Positions 24,180 to 36,081 are shown, counted from the first letter of the stretch. The stretch: DNA of 64,000 nt from Pyrrhosoma nymphula (GCA_963573305.1 OY754332.1:50505559-50569558), one strand, 5' to 3'. Program-made: numbers and translations. Notes: generated from the letters alone by a model not told the origin.

Positions 24180-26067
24180 CGTGCACGAAATGCATTGAAA
24201 CCCCTTAATCACGACGCATGGAAACTCAAATGATTCTATATCTTGGTAATTTTTGGGTAATTATGTTTGTGACGAAATTCGATCTATTAAAAGCGTAATT
24301 ACCCTTATTATCTGTCCAAATCACTTCACTGCTTATTTTTAAACTGTTATTGAGTAATAAGGGAATGGTACCTCGAAGACGTTACTCAGTGCTAAGGATA
24401 ATGTTTTTATGTGCTGCTTCACCTTGAGGCCAGTCTAGATGTAATAATAAAATAACAAAAGAAAATTCCGCATCCGGTGATTCTTACTACAATCTGGGCG
24501 TAGGTTAGCCGCAGATAATGAACATTTACTTTTTTTTTTAGATAAATGCAATTTATTAGAATAGTTTTAGCTACTTCAGCAACACAAAAATTCCAAGGGC
24601 CCATCGCCGACTTTCTGATGTGTCGTCTATCTTGTCATACTTTCGCTCACCAACGAGTTTAGTATGAATCTGATTGCTACTTCATCTGTGACATGGAATT
24701 GCGGACCAATTTCAATTTGTTCAAAGACTTCACTATTTAACAAACTTCCTTCAATGGTTCCAGCATTCCTCCGACTTGGATTAAAGTCTAGAGGGGCAGC
24801 GGCTTTCCACGATGGAGTTCTCAGTTCCCGCTCGATCACAAAATTTCAGCTTGCTAGGTTCGGATCAAACTTGGAGAAGTGGTCTTCCTTTTCGCCTATA
24901 GTGCTGTTGCCCCTGTCAGCGAGTGGCAAACAGTAAATGCGAAATTATGTTAGCTGTGGAAGTATGTACGTTCAACTGAAGTATTTCTACGTTGTGATTC
25001 AAATCCCAATTTCACTCCAGGAGGTTTCTTTCTAGCTTTTACCGAGAGTATTAAGCTTCTGTTTTTACCGTTGAAATGAAGGAATATGATTATAGGCTAG
25101 TCTAGTTTCCATGGTATTCAATTTATACAAAATTCTCATTTATAATATTATACGTTTAAAACGTTCTACGTTAAAAAATGAAAAATTACATAGAAAACCA
25201 AACACTTATGCTATCATCTTTATTCAAACCTTGATTCTGCGAGGAAAAGAATTTATTTTCTGCTTGGAAAGAAATTGGTGACCACGGAAAACCCTTTGAT
25301 GTTAAATTGTAAACATCTTTGTAAATTCAAAGCGATATGTCCTTTGAAGTGCCAAATTTTCTGTACTTCCATTTTCGAGCGAACGGGGGTGTACTATAAT
25401 GGGTCCTAATCAAAGTGATTAAATATTGCAAACAGCAAGTGAGAGACATTTCGCTTCCCATCTTTAGGGTGTCTTCTTTTCAGCTGGTGTATTATTCCCT
25501 TATCATTCTTTTATCCCTTAAACAGGAAAAAGTAGAAACGCGATAAAGCGAACGATATCAATTCGCGTGTCACCTAATCGTCTGTTCCGATAAAAAGTAT
25601 TCTCTCCCTCGTGGGATGGCTGAAGTGCAGCTGTCACTCGCCAAATTGATAAGTTATGTAAGTATATATAAAAAAACAAGGAATACTAGGTATTTAGTCT
25701 TTAGAAACTACTACATTGCTGGTCGAATGGATCAAAAAATTTAGAGTTAAGTGAATTCAAATGATCGAACGAATTGTGCGGTTGATAACCAGCGCATAAA
25801 CATGTAAATATAAATTTTCTCGAAAAATTTGGAGTTAAATTGGAAGCTGAAATTTTTCTGAATAGACCTTCTTTTCCTGTACCAATTATTCGTTTGTTTG
25901 CCTTTATTACTATGCAAGTTTCCAATGTGTCTTCGTAAATATTGTATTTCAACATACTTCTTACTGAATAACATTGGCGACTTTTTTAAAGATTCCTCAG
26001 CGATCAATAAAATTTTGAATATTTATAACTTTAAATATTTTTTAAATTTTATATTCAAAATATGATA
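24180..26067. other. Unrecognised sequence
   Basis: No supportable gene. Open frames at 24627-24936 on both strands and at 25701-26007 on minus carry no recognisable motif. Confidence 0.4.
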
Positions 26068-26333
26068 GCCTAATTGCTTAAAACAAGAACTTAATTAGCT
26101 TTGTGGTATTCCATTAGAGGAGAATGTAATGGTAACCTTTACAAACCACAACAATTTTTAAATGTAACGACCAGGGTTTCGATGCGTAAGCATCTTCATT
26201 ATACCGGGTGCGTCATCATACATCATTCGTAAGCATCCTCAACATACCTGGTTGAAACCCGGATCGTAATTTTTAAAATTTGTATGGTATATAAAATTTA
26301 CCATTAAATTCTCTAAAATTCTCCTAATTGCTT
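26068..26333. mobile_element. Penelope-type foldback with 11-bp target-site duplication
   Basis: CCTAATTGCTT occurs at 26068-26078 and 26323-26333. Inside, the left side has a tail with CTTTGTGGTATTCCATTA. The same motif (CTTTGTGGTATTCCATCA) is found in the tail of the coding Penelope-like copy at 48323-48363. Imperfect inverted arms follow. The left arm on minus reads ATGAAGA, TGC/GCA stem II, GAAA, CCCTGGTC and GTTAC, a hammerhead with only C3 changed. The right arm on plus keeps GAAACCCGGATCGTAA but has lost the first core strand. No coding sequence. The tail, arms and duplication reproduce the layout of the other copies. Confidence 0.7.
26163..26200 (-). ncRNA. Hammerhead-like motif in foldback left arm
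   Basis: On minus: ATGAAGA in place of CTGANGA, a short stem II with TTAC loop, GAAA, self-pairing ACCC/GGGT-type stem III (ACCCTGGT), then C and GTTA. One invariant position (C3) is altered, so activity is doubtful. Confidence 0.5.
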
Positions 26334-28046
26334 TACAGATGCTGCCTCGCACACCAATCTGGTCCATGGGCGAGCCAGTGAAGTCGGAAGCTGGCTCGTT
26401 TGCAGAAAACCTGCTCGATGCACAGTCTAGAGATGTGGTGCACGGTTTTAAATGGTTGATCAAATGCTAAACCTAGTCATTAAACTGACAACCTATCTTA
26501 TTAATGAACATCGCCAACTGATAAGATCCGCTCATATTCTTGCTTATGCCGTTTCAAACTCAGCCTTTCTCACTGCTGATCTCTGGATCTAAATAGTGAG
26601 ATTACTCGCAATATGATCATTCGATTGGAAATAAATTTAATCTGATTACTAAGCCAGGATGTGCTCGTGGCCTGATTCGAGAATCAGATAATTAATTAGT
26701 TTAACCACGCCTCGTCAGCATTATCATCACGCCATGATTGCGGTCGCAGTGTATGTACTCGCTGGAATGGATCGTGAAGTTAAACCGCGCTGGTCTATGT
26801 TTGCCACATTTGATTCTCTGAACTGTTATTAATTTAAAAGCTAATAGTATGAACGGGTAGCTACTAAAATGGAAATATATATTATTGTGTTTTTAAAATA
26901 AAAAAAACTACTGAAATACATTCAATGGTATCAGGCGAAACATGATGGAACTCCTTCATGATTGTTCAAAAAGAAATGCACTGGCAAGGTTACACAGATA
27001 TTTATTTGTCATGTAATAAATTTGGCCAAATGACCTGTGGAATATTGTACGTGCATTTCCTTTTAGAACAGTATTGAAATAGACTTGCATATAGAATATT
27101 GAATAGATTGATGGAGAATGAGATTACAATCGGCACTCAAAGCTTAATGCGCTCCCAAAAAATGACCACAGATTAAAATAACTTTGCTGATTTAAACTCG
27201 TTTGCTCGTCATTCATCAATTAAGAGATCGCAAAAGAAATGTTGTGTATCCTATGAAGGTATTTCAGAATTCGTTTTCGTTCATAGGCTTTCTAAATCTA
27301 TGAACGAAATGTTAAAAAGCAGGTAATAAATCTGAGAAGTTCTGTCAGGAGGGGAAAGTAAATAGTACATCTGTATTTGTGATATTAAAATTAAAGCCCC
27401 ATCATGAATAGAGCATGCAAGGCTATTGGAAATGTATTGGGCATTCCATTCCAACTATAAAGGGACTACTATTAAATTAATCCTGGAAATTATTATTTGA
27501 TCTTCAGAGCGGACCAATTGGCTAGCCTATGGTAAATGGACTCACGTGCTACTTTACCTATCTTTGCATCCGTCAACAATTCTTGCACAACGAATAAAAG
27601 AATGCCCACAAATGTCACAGACTTTGGTTGGGATGCACTTTGAACCAGAAAGAAATGTAACGTGATGAGCGTGGGGCAGCCGTCGGGGTTCCACGGTACA
27701 TCACTTGGTTGAAATGAAAATCTATCGTGTAATTGCTGCGAAATCTGCGGATTGCCCCTTCATAGCAACTGCTTCGTGAAATTCAAAAGTTGTGATTACT
27801 CGCGATGAAGCTTGCTTACATTTTTGCTGGGAGAAAATGAATACCCCCATATTGGAGGCTTACAAGGAGCATCCGGTTACTACACAGCAGTGCCATTAAA
27901 AGTTAAGTCAGTAAATACTAGCTCCAGAAAATCTACCTACTATTCAACCGAATGATCTATCGTCGCTTAACTATCTGGCCAATGCAATATCTACATTTCG
28001 CAATCAGATTAGAAGGGTGATCAGAGGTTCCATCTGTGAGTGAACG
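26334..28046. other. Unrecognised sequence
   Basis: AT-rich. The only structure seen is a small hairpin at about 27271-27309 with a 12-bp stem (TTTCGTTCATAG/CTATGAACGAAA). No coding similarity. Confidence 0.4.
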
Positions 28047-28113
28047 TAACTCGCTATCATGATACCTACTCCTACAAAATACGTGATTTTGTACGAGTAA
28101 CATGATAGCGAGA
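28047..28113. repeat. Imperfect palindrome of about 67 bp
   Basis: GTAACTCGCTATCATG on the left pairs with CATGATAGCGAGAATTAC on the right, and TACTCCTACAAAAT pairs with ATTTTGTACGAGTA in the middle. No target duplication or hammerhead core was seen. It may be a small foldback element. Confidence 0.5.
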
Positions 28114-28987
28114 ATTACGTCCATCACAGTGCTCTTGCGAGTGGTTTTCAGATTCATGCGACTGCCCACCATTTCGGTAGCACCAATCGAAAACAACGAC
28201 TGAAAGATAGTTATAACACTACAGCTCAGCTGCATACAACACTTCAAACCTTCCCAACTTCCCTTTCACCAACTTCCACCCCTTCTTAGTCGTGGCTGCT
28301 GGCCTGCGCCTCCCCTCCCCACGTGCTCCTGCGGTGGCTTGCTGACGTTTCGGTGAATTTTGGTAGATACCAGTGAAATCGCGTCCACAAAAAAGGTCGG
28401 GAATCTTTCATTTTTTACGGAAAAAAATTCTTACCTCCGGTCGTTCCTTTGACGTGCACTCCCTCTTTACCCACATTTCCTATCGGAGGGTCTTATTACC
28501 ATCAGTTTATTTCTTTCGTCTCCTTTCTGCCAACCTGTCTCCTCACAGGATATGAGAATGATGTTAGTACAGAGCAGTGTGACCAGGCATGTACTCGGGT
28601 GTGTTGACATTTTATTCGTGTTCACGTTGTTACTGGACGTCGGAGCAAAGTAGTTAACAGTATTAAACCTTTACCTGCTTTGCTTCTCTATATTGTGTTA
28701 TAACCGATGGTAAATGAATGTCAGGCATGAAAAAGTATCAACTGAAATTTAAATTCTGTAATCGGTGACCATGTAAAGGTGTTTTCCTGACCTCGGTATC
28801 TTTCATCTTTTTGATGATATATCTCCCTAATAAACTTTTCCAAGGGAATTTACATCTACGCCATATCTACCAAAAGCAGCACTTCGGCACCAATTTTAAT
28901 TTACTGTAGAAAATTGGACAAAATAAATGAGAACAGAGAAATAAAGAGCTGAACAGGAAGGTTCAAATTAACATTTTGCGTACCCGA
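28114..28987. other. Unrecognised sequence
   Basis: A C-rich stretch at 28255-28330 aside, nothing is recognisable. Confidence 0.4.
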
Positions 28988-29054
28988 CAACAGACTAAAG
29001 ATACGGTTGAAGAGTTTAAAGCAATTTTCCACAGTTAAAAGTTTTTAAAAGATT

Positions 29055-29098
29055 TTATTACGACCTAGGTTTCAATGTTTACATATCATTTTCAGGTC
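29055..29098 (-). ncRNA. Hammerhead-like motif, left arm
   Basis: On minus: CTGAAAA (G8 changed to A), a stem II region ATGATATGTAAACATT, GAAA, the palindromic ACCTAGGT stem III, then C and GTAATA. The G8 change would be expected to disable cleavage. Confidence 0.5.
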
Positions 29099-29104
29099 TG
29101 ATGA

Positions 29105-29150
29105 AGTGCCTGAAGATGATGTGTCAACATTGAAGCCTAGGTCGTAATTA
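29105..29150 (+). ncRNA. Hammerhead-like motif, right arm, near-complete core
   Basis: CTGAAGA (29110-29116, allowed because position 7 is variable) is followed by a 5-bp stem II GATGT/ACATT, then GAAG in place of GAAA, CCTAGG, T, and C at 29143 before GTAATT. The G at position 15.1 can wobble-pair with U16.1, so a functional fold is conceivable. Stem I is short (TGC/GTA). Confidence 0.55.
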
Positions 29151-29258
29151 AGTCTTTTTAAAACTTTTAACTGTGTAAAATTGCTTTTAACACTTCACCG
29201 TATCATGTTGAAATTCCACGCCTCATCGCCTGAATCTTCGTAATTCATTCAACAGACT

Positions 29259-29608
29259 TAAGACCTATCTCAGTATTGCCTTTAAGAATATTTTTCTTTT
29301 ACCGACAACCATTATAATCAAGTATTCTAGTTCTCAACCTATCATTTGTAAGTTATAAATACACTCAAATGTAATATCGGCCCGGATCGGGCTTGGAAAT
29401 AGAAGTCATTTAAGTCCCTGATTGACGCTTTATGAAACGAAAAAGCCGTATTTGATTCAATCCCTTTGCAACACCAAGATTGTAGCATCATTGCCATTGA
29501 CAAGTAGTGTCATAGGAGGTCTTATTCTTAACAATCAAATATTTATAATAATTTAAAAGTATCTGTAACTTTGTCGTTAAATAATCATGTCTAGTCCCTA
29601 CACTTCCG
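29259..29608. other. Unrecognised AT-rich sequence
   Basis: Nothing supportable seen between the Penelope foldback and MITE copy E. Confidence 0.4.
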
Positions 29609-30165
29609 CTAAGGTAGTTTATGCGAGATATCCTACTCGTAAAATTCTGTTAATTTGGCCTCATTATATACAAATGAAGAAGATCTCACTTTTTTAATGA
29701 TACAAAATATCAGTCACTCATCGCAGTATTTTCAATATGTTTGTCGGAAAGCAAAGGTCGTTTTCCAATGGGTTACGATGCGACTGTGCGCTCCTGCATG
29801 TCATTAAATCATGAGTTAATTTTAACGAAATACGCGTCGGAAATAGAGCGGTGCGTAGTTATAATGTTTTCTAAATTATTTTCAGAAATAAAATTTTTGC
29901 TCATCGTAACACCTTTTCATAAGTTCACAAAAAAAACCTTCTGTTGTAAATGTACTTTCAGCGTACGGCAATAAATAAATAAGTCAACTTGAAGCACAAA
30001 ATATGTATGTTGATCACTGAGAAGTTCAATCATAAAACAAATGTTTTTTCGGCATTAATATTACCATATTTACTTATAGATTTTTACGAATACTTAAAAT
30101 TTAAAATGATATTCCAATATTGTCTTTATTATAACTATAGTAAATTCTTGCTTAAACTACCTTGA
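29609..30165 (-). mobile_element. TTAA-type MITE, full-length diverged copy E
   Basis: Both termini are present: GGTAGTTTATGCGAGATATC at 29613 and AAACTACC ending at 30161, flanked by CTAA and TTGA, degenerate forms of TTAA. The interior matches the 31321 copy in inverse orientation (for example AACCTTCTGTTGTAAATG and TCAGCGTACGGC). Length is about 549 bp, close to 553 and 557 bp for copies C and D. No coding capacity. A CpG island starts about 10 bp beyond its right end. Confidence 0.7.
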
Positions 30166-30174
30166 ATGTAATAC

Positions 30175-30790
30175 GGTTGGTCTTTGGCGAGGGACGTCTC
30201 CTGCCGCAAGGTGTTCCCTGTACGGTGACCTGTACATGTGGATGTTTAGAAATGAGTTCACGCAAAAGGTTGCGCGATCCCTCTCTCAATTGCCCTCGCA
30301 AGGAATTCGCATCGGCCGCGAAGGCGTGGAGTTGCACGGCATGGAAACCCTTTCGCTCGCCGAGAGGAACACGAAGAGCCGGACAGAGAATGCGAGGAGC
30401 GATTTTTTCCGAAGCTTTCCCCGCCAATTACCTTTCCCTCGTCAAATCACTCGCTTCCCATCCGAGTGTACAAGGGGTGGATTTCCAGGCCCCGGGGTTG
30501 TGTGGGGCGGGAGGGATGGGGTGGGCGCCCCGGTTCCCCCCTTCCCGCCCTCCCCCCTCCGCCGCCGTTGGCCTACGTCACATCCCATCCGCCGTTGTGC
30601 AACTCGACACACGCATCGCTCACGGAACCGAGCGCGGAAAGATGTTTCTCTCGATCGAGACTTTCGCCAGACGCCACCAAGGTTATGGCTGCTGAGGCAC
30701 CCGGAATCGATTACTGAAGCGACCGATTCCCGGAGTCGTCTCCGATAGTCATCATTCTTCGGTTAGACAGGAAATCGGGGAATTCCCTGA
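30175..30790. other. CpG-rich island
   Basis: Over about 600 bases G+C and CpG are much higher than on either side, peaking at 30470-30600 with a C/G-rich run. Overlapping open frames exist in three plus-strand frames, as expected from composition, and none shows a known domain. A promoter or first-exon region is the natural guess. It lies between two inverted MITE copies (29609-30165 and 31321-31881). Confidence 0.5.
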
Positions 30791-30967
30791 CGTCATGGCC
30801 GGGCCGAAATGTGACCGAATACCGCTAATGCATATCCAGGGTAGGTTTAAAATGGAAAATAATACTTTTATAATACTAAACAGTACTCTGTTTATAAAAA
30901 CTGCTATTTCGTACGACCATTATTACTATTTGCAAAAGAAACAGGCTGCAAGCTATAAAAATTATCT

Positions 30968-31072
30968 TTTTCCGCATTTCTTGCAGAAGTTGATGTGAAT
31001 TATTTCCGCATTTCTTGCAGAAGTTGATGTGAATTATTTCCGCATTTCTTGCAGAAGTTGATGTGAATTATT
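30968..31072. repeat. Perfect 34-bp tandem repeat, 3 copies
   Basis: The unit starting TCCGCATTTCTTGCAGAAGT recurs at 30971, 31005 and 31039 with no mismatch. Perfect identity indicates recent expansion, so length polymorphism is likely. Confidence 0.9.
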
Positions 31073-31320
31073 TATAGTCGAACTCGAGACTTTTGGTGCG
31101 CAAAAAGTAGCTTATTGTCTGCAGAGGGGCGACAATTAATAATACGCCAAGTTTAATAACTGTTCAATTTATGGTTCTCCGATAAAAAACTGAGCTTTGC
31201 ATAAAAACGTCGCATGAAAAAATTGCATGAAAACGTTTCAGTTTTAGGATTATCTTTTTGTCTAATGTAGGATTCACTTTTAATTTGCTGGGGCTCCACT
31301 TCACATTTTCGCCCGCGGCC

Positions 31321-31881
31321 TTAAGGTAGTTTGAGCGAGATCTTTCCCTAGTCATAATGGAGACCATATTCGAATTTTATATTTTATTTTCAGCATCTTT
31401 AAGAAGTGTGAAGTAAATATTGTAATATTAATGGTGTAAAAATATAATTAAATATGGCCAAAATTCTCAGTAATTAAATAAATATATCTACTTAAGTATT
31501 TAACTTGACTCATTTTTTCATGCCGTACAGCTAAAAACCTTCAATTCAGTAATTTTTTCGCGATTCTGTAAAAAGTATTTCGGTGAGTAAAAGATTAATT
31601 TTTATAAATAGTTGAGAAAACATACAAACTACACACAGCTTTTTGACGAAATCTAGGTGTTGTAAATTCCTAACTTTTTCCAATATTCTCCTTTTGAAGC
31701 GCATAGCCGCAATATATCCCATGTAAAACAGCTTATCTTGTAAGGCAAATTGCTCGAAAAGTAGTTCGGCAAGGGGGTTAATAATTTTATATCATTGGAA
31801 AGATGAAAGTTTTTAAAATTTGAAATGTGGTCAAATTCATCAAACTGTTGGTGAAGTGATTTTTCGTTCCAACTTCCTTAA
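31321..31881 (+). mobile_element. TTAA-type MITE, full-length copy C
   Basis: Exact TTAA at 31321-31324 and 31878-31881 flanks a 553-bp AT-rich element. It begins GGTAGTTTGAGCGAGATC and ends TCGTTCCAACTTCC, an imperfect terminal inverted repeat of GGTAGTTTGAGCGA. No coding frame. The four-base TTAA flank is the target preference of the piggyBac superfamily, but the ends do not begin with the usual CCC, so that assignment is only suggestive. A CpG-rich block begins within about 10 bp of the right end. Confidence 0.85.
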
Positions 31882-31884
31882 AAT

Positions 31885-32480
31885 CCCGAAGCCAACGATC
31901 TGAGCTTGCGTCAGGGCTCGCTTCATCGCCGCCCATCAGAGGGCTCTGTGGGGCACTATCTGGGACTGGGTCACGTGATTCGGAGATTGCTCCTCAAACT
32001 GCTGTTGTCGGCCCCGGGCGGGGGAAACGCTCTTCTCTCCCATCTCGCTCGGCGGTGTGCTTGTGTGTGGAAACCGCCTCCGGGGGTTTGGGAGGTTGCG
32101 GGATTCCGAAGAAGTGAAACGGCTCCCATCGGCTCAAAGGAAATCAGTGGAAGCGCCAACCCCACGGCAGATCGCGGATTCCTTTTGTTTCGCTCGTGAC
32201 AATGCGTCCCGCCGTGCATGCGCTTATCGCCTTGCGACATAAGGCGCCGGCCGGAACGAGAAAATAATAATCGCGACACATTTACCTTGAGCCATTATCA
32301 CGCTTCCGTCTCCAGTCGCAATGCTTTCCAACTCGAATGGTTTCTGCTCGGTGATTGTAATGCGTGCTCGGCATCGGGCCACACGACCCCCACCTGTTAT
32401 TAAGAAACGAGTCAGGGCCGGCAGGCATCCGCCGGGGAAAGTTCACGGGAAGAAGCTCATGACTCGAAGTAGCCGAGCTC
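31885..32480. other. CpG-rich island
   Basis: GC- and CpG-rich from about 31890 to 32250, with a weaker patch to 32480. Open frames on both strands show no recognisable domain. It is separated from MITE copy C by only a few bases. It could be a promoter or 5' exon; no splice or core promoter signal is convincing. Confidence 0.45.
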
Positions 32481-32785
32481 TGATTGTAACAACTCCAGTG
32501 AAGATTTTTGAAGTAATTCAAATATCATGAGAGGGCACCGAAAAAAACATAGAACATCGGCATTTATTTGTAAATTATGAACTCATTGTACGTACTTCAC
32601 ATTTGTCTCGGGTCGATGAGACCCCGTTTCATGTCGAGGTAACGGCTTAGGAAGACCTAAATTAAAGACATCGCGCGAAACCATTGGGAACCCAGGCCCC
32701 TGACCCGCGGAAATAGAATCTCACAACTAGAAGAGCATTTTTCATCGCATATCGTAACCAACGTTTGGGCATATTACAGTTTGTT
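32481..32785. other. Unrecognised sequence
   Basis: Nothing supportable was seen in this stretch. Confidence 0.4.
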
Positions 32786-33130
32786 AATAAATAAATAAAT
32801 ATTTATTAGCTCTAGGTACAATACCCATAAGAGCACCAATATTACAATTACAATTGTGGTGAGATTAAACAACCAACGTAGTATCAAACATAAACAATGA
32901 GTACAAACATATTTGAAAACATATCAATACAAAGATAATACAAAAATTATTCATATAAAAAAATAAGGAAAAAAACTAACAATAAAAGACATTAAATGAA
33001 GATTGCACAAGAACGAAGTAGGAAGCGGATGTTGATATAGATATAACAATGCGAATTAGATATTTATGTACATTTTTACATAAAAGATAAGAAGAAGCAC
33101 GTTACGCAATAGCACGATAAGAGCACGTCT
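32786..33130 (-). repeat. Probable LINE 3' end with (TAAA)n tail
   Basis: On minus the block ends in GAGCTAATAAATATTTATTT and a short TTTA microsatellite, the usual form of a LINE 3' tail. The A-rich sequence upstream on minus has no clear coding similarity. The call rests on the tail only. Confidence 0.35.
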
Positions 33131-36081
33131 GTGGTGCGCTCGTGTCTGTAAGTACGCGTGACTGTATTTTCGTCATGCTCGGCCATATTGAATAAGGGAA
33201 CGTTTTTCGTTTCGCGGAATCTTTAACTACTGCACTATGAAAATATTTTTAATTGCGTATCTATCATATTTTAGTACCCATAAATGTTTCCACACAATAC
33301 CCCTCATATTTTCCACCATTAATGTACGAGCTTCGTGCCGCGCACGTGAACTGGAGAACTGAGAAGAACTGGAACTGAATAATGGATTGAGAAGAATGAG
33401 TGACCGTCAAGGGCGAGGACTTCGGGAAGTAACAGACAAAATGATTGGGGTATTCAGAGGAGTGAGAGAGGATTGATCATTTTTATCCAACTCCCAGCCC
33501 CCCCTCTTGTGAATAATTTACGATTCCCTGAGTACGGAGTCCCTTCAGGGTCTAAAGCAGCCACTTCTCGAACGCCCCGGAGCAGGGTTGGGGTGGAAAT
33601 GAACCCTTCCCCAAGACCCACGTGGCAGACTCGTGTTAATTATAAAGGTTTTCTAGCTTGAACTCTCAATACACTAAACGCATTAGTTATATCTGATTTC
33701 TCAACAATGTTGCCGTAATTATCAGTGGTAGCTCAGTGCCGTAAATGTGAGATATATTTAGTTAATTTGGTAATACGCCAATTATTGCCTTTTTGAAGAA
33801 AAATCAATTTTGTGGAAAGCGTGAAGAAATTGTGCACTGTTGGTTCAGTAACATTTTCTGTGTTCTCACTCACTGGTTTCAGCATTACGACCTGTTTTTA
33901 CACTTTGTGGTCACTAAGCCCGTTAAATATATATCCAAGACTTACATGCTGCGGTTTTATCCTCTAGATAGTGGGCGCCCTATATCTGGAATTTATTCCT
34001 GTAGTTCGTGAAGGAGGAGGGTCATAGTACTCCAAAAAATGGTATTTCCTTTTTAATATATTACTCCTACGAATCTTCATTAAGTCATCAGTGAATGAAA
34101 AATAGCCAAGAATTTCGACAGTTAATGAAATAAACTCACCTACGTTGAAAGAAAAGGGTGAGGCACCGAAAATTGGATGTGGTATCCATTTAGTGGGTAC
34201 TGGGGAGCCATACAAGTAGTTGACTCATGTAACCTTTTTAATGGATACGTCGGAGTTGGCTGCACCATCCAACTCCCTGGTACTTACTCTCTATTAGGTT
34301 GTGGCATCCAACTAAAATGGGCAGAATTTCGAAGATACATTCTAAATGAATTTAAAAAGGAAATTTCCAAGGCATCTGTAAATGCACTTTAAATGCTTTT
34401 CTTAAAGTTTGAAATTGGGTCGAAAATATCGGCAATTGAGAAAAATCAGCTTTCAAGAGTCACAACCCTTGGACCTTTCTGTACCTTAACCTATCATGCA
34501 CCCACTACTAGCGCGAAGAACCACTACGTGCTCCATTCTATTACGAATAAATCTTTGCCATCACATCAGAAGTAAAATTATTTTGATGTATTTTTGTTAA
34601 AACTGTGGGATGTGTGATTCTTATAATAGCTCCCTGCCATCCCCTACGAGATGAGTGTACACAGTTTGATAGATAGATAGATAAATAATTTATTTGCACC
34701 GGAACATTATCTATTTGTGACTATTGTTAGAGTATATGGTGAGACTGGGAAGAGGTTTAGTAGGTATTCCGGTTGCTTTTATGGAAGAGGGAGTAGAGGA
34801 ATGTGGCTAGTAGGTACGTTCGACGGGAATTTGTAGAAAGCCATCTAAGTTACTGGATATACGGGGAGATATGCTCATCCCGCTGGAGGTTGAATATAAA
34901 TCTTACACATTAATTTAATGATCTCTGTAATTTTACATTCTGTTCAATAGTAAAGTCGTTAAATTCTAAGGAGCAGTAATCTAGATTAGGAAACACTATT
35001 GTACAATTTGTACATTTGTACAAACAAAATTTGTACACACTGTACTCTGGATTTTCTGAATGCACATTTATTTGCACATTTATACATATTGTATTTTAAA
35101 ATGTGTATATTTTGGTTTAGTTACCAATTCATGGAATCACCATTACTGAGTGACTTTTGAATCCTGTCTCATCCTTCGAGAATGAATTACAAATAATTCG
35201 TGCTTACCCCAATTTACATAATTTTGTATTAAATGCTCGAAGTTTTCAGCCAAATAACCGTGCCAGCCAATCTCGCCTTGCGCTGAATAGGGGCTCCGGC
35301 TATCAAACGAGTTGGTTGTCTAATCGTACAAGATGTCTCGCACCTCTTCGCCTATTCTGTAAACAGCAATACAGTGATGTGCAGACAACGTAGTGAACTT
35401 CTATCTTAGTACTTGATATACACCAGCTCCGTAGATATTGTATCGATTAGAGCTTACTTTCGGACCAACTATTCGTTATCCAACAAAAATTTGATTCCTC
35501 ACCTAACCTCTTCTTTGGGTGTGCCAAATTTAAATATTTTCAGCATAATATCCTCGTTATTTAAAGGTTTTGGAGATTTTCTTTGTGTCTTCTTCTTTGT
35601 TGGAAACCCAAAATTTTTCCGCGAACGCTGGAGGCATTGTCTGTGGTCTCCGACATTGAAGAGGGTTCGTTGGGTTTGTTACAGGAAAACGCGGGTAAAA
35701 TTTCTTCTATAAATCCATGTCCACGCAAAATGGGTCGCAAAGAGTTTAATGTCTTTCTGTGAATTAAATGTGTAAAAAAGAAAATTTTGCGTCCAGTATT
35801 GCGATAATCATGAACGACTCCATTGGTGAATTACAAAAGCATACGTATGGCTGAGGAACCTGATAGCATTTAAAGTAATTATTGCTGTGATTATAATTTA
35901 CGGAAGAACTTAAATGAGCCATTATAAATAATTAGTTGTGAGATGGGGAAATAAGATACAATGGAAGTGGATTAGATAAACACTACGCAAAAAGTTATTT
36001 TCTTGGCAGAGTATTCCATGAATTTTGTACTGTTGTGGCCGCGAATCGTTCATGCATGTATGCCTGCGTCCAGCTTAAGAC
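33131..36081. other. Unrecognised sequence with simple repeats
   Basis: No gene identified. A (GATA)n run lies at 34668-34683. 34995-35110 is low-complexity with repeated TTTGTACA. 34170-34330 contains related TGGTATCC/TGGCATCC blocks of unknown origin. Confidence 0.4.

Larger units (their letters stand above)
28988..29258. mobile_element. Penelope-type foldback with 9-bp target-site duplication and paired hammerhead-like motifs
   Basis: CAACAGACT flanks the element at 28988-28996 and 29250-29258. The arms 29000-29098 and 29105-29199 are inverse complements. A one-sided tail of about 50 bases (29200-29249) read on minus includes GTGGAATTTCAACA, matching the GTGGTATTCCATCA tail motif of the long Penelope-like copy. 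Both arms carry a hammerhead-like sequence ending in CCTAGGTCGTAAT. No protein is encoded. Confidence 0.75.

Noticed and set aside
6310..29258. CRISPR array from the spaced palindromes
   Set aside because: Palindromes are dispersed by kilobases, differ in sequence, lack regular spacers and sit in a eukaryotic transposon context.
30162..30748. Protein of about 175 residues in the CpG island
   Set aside because: Two overlapping plus frames are equally open, as expected in stop-poor GC-rich DNA. Neither has a recognisable domain.
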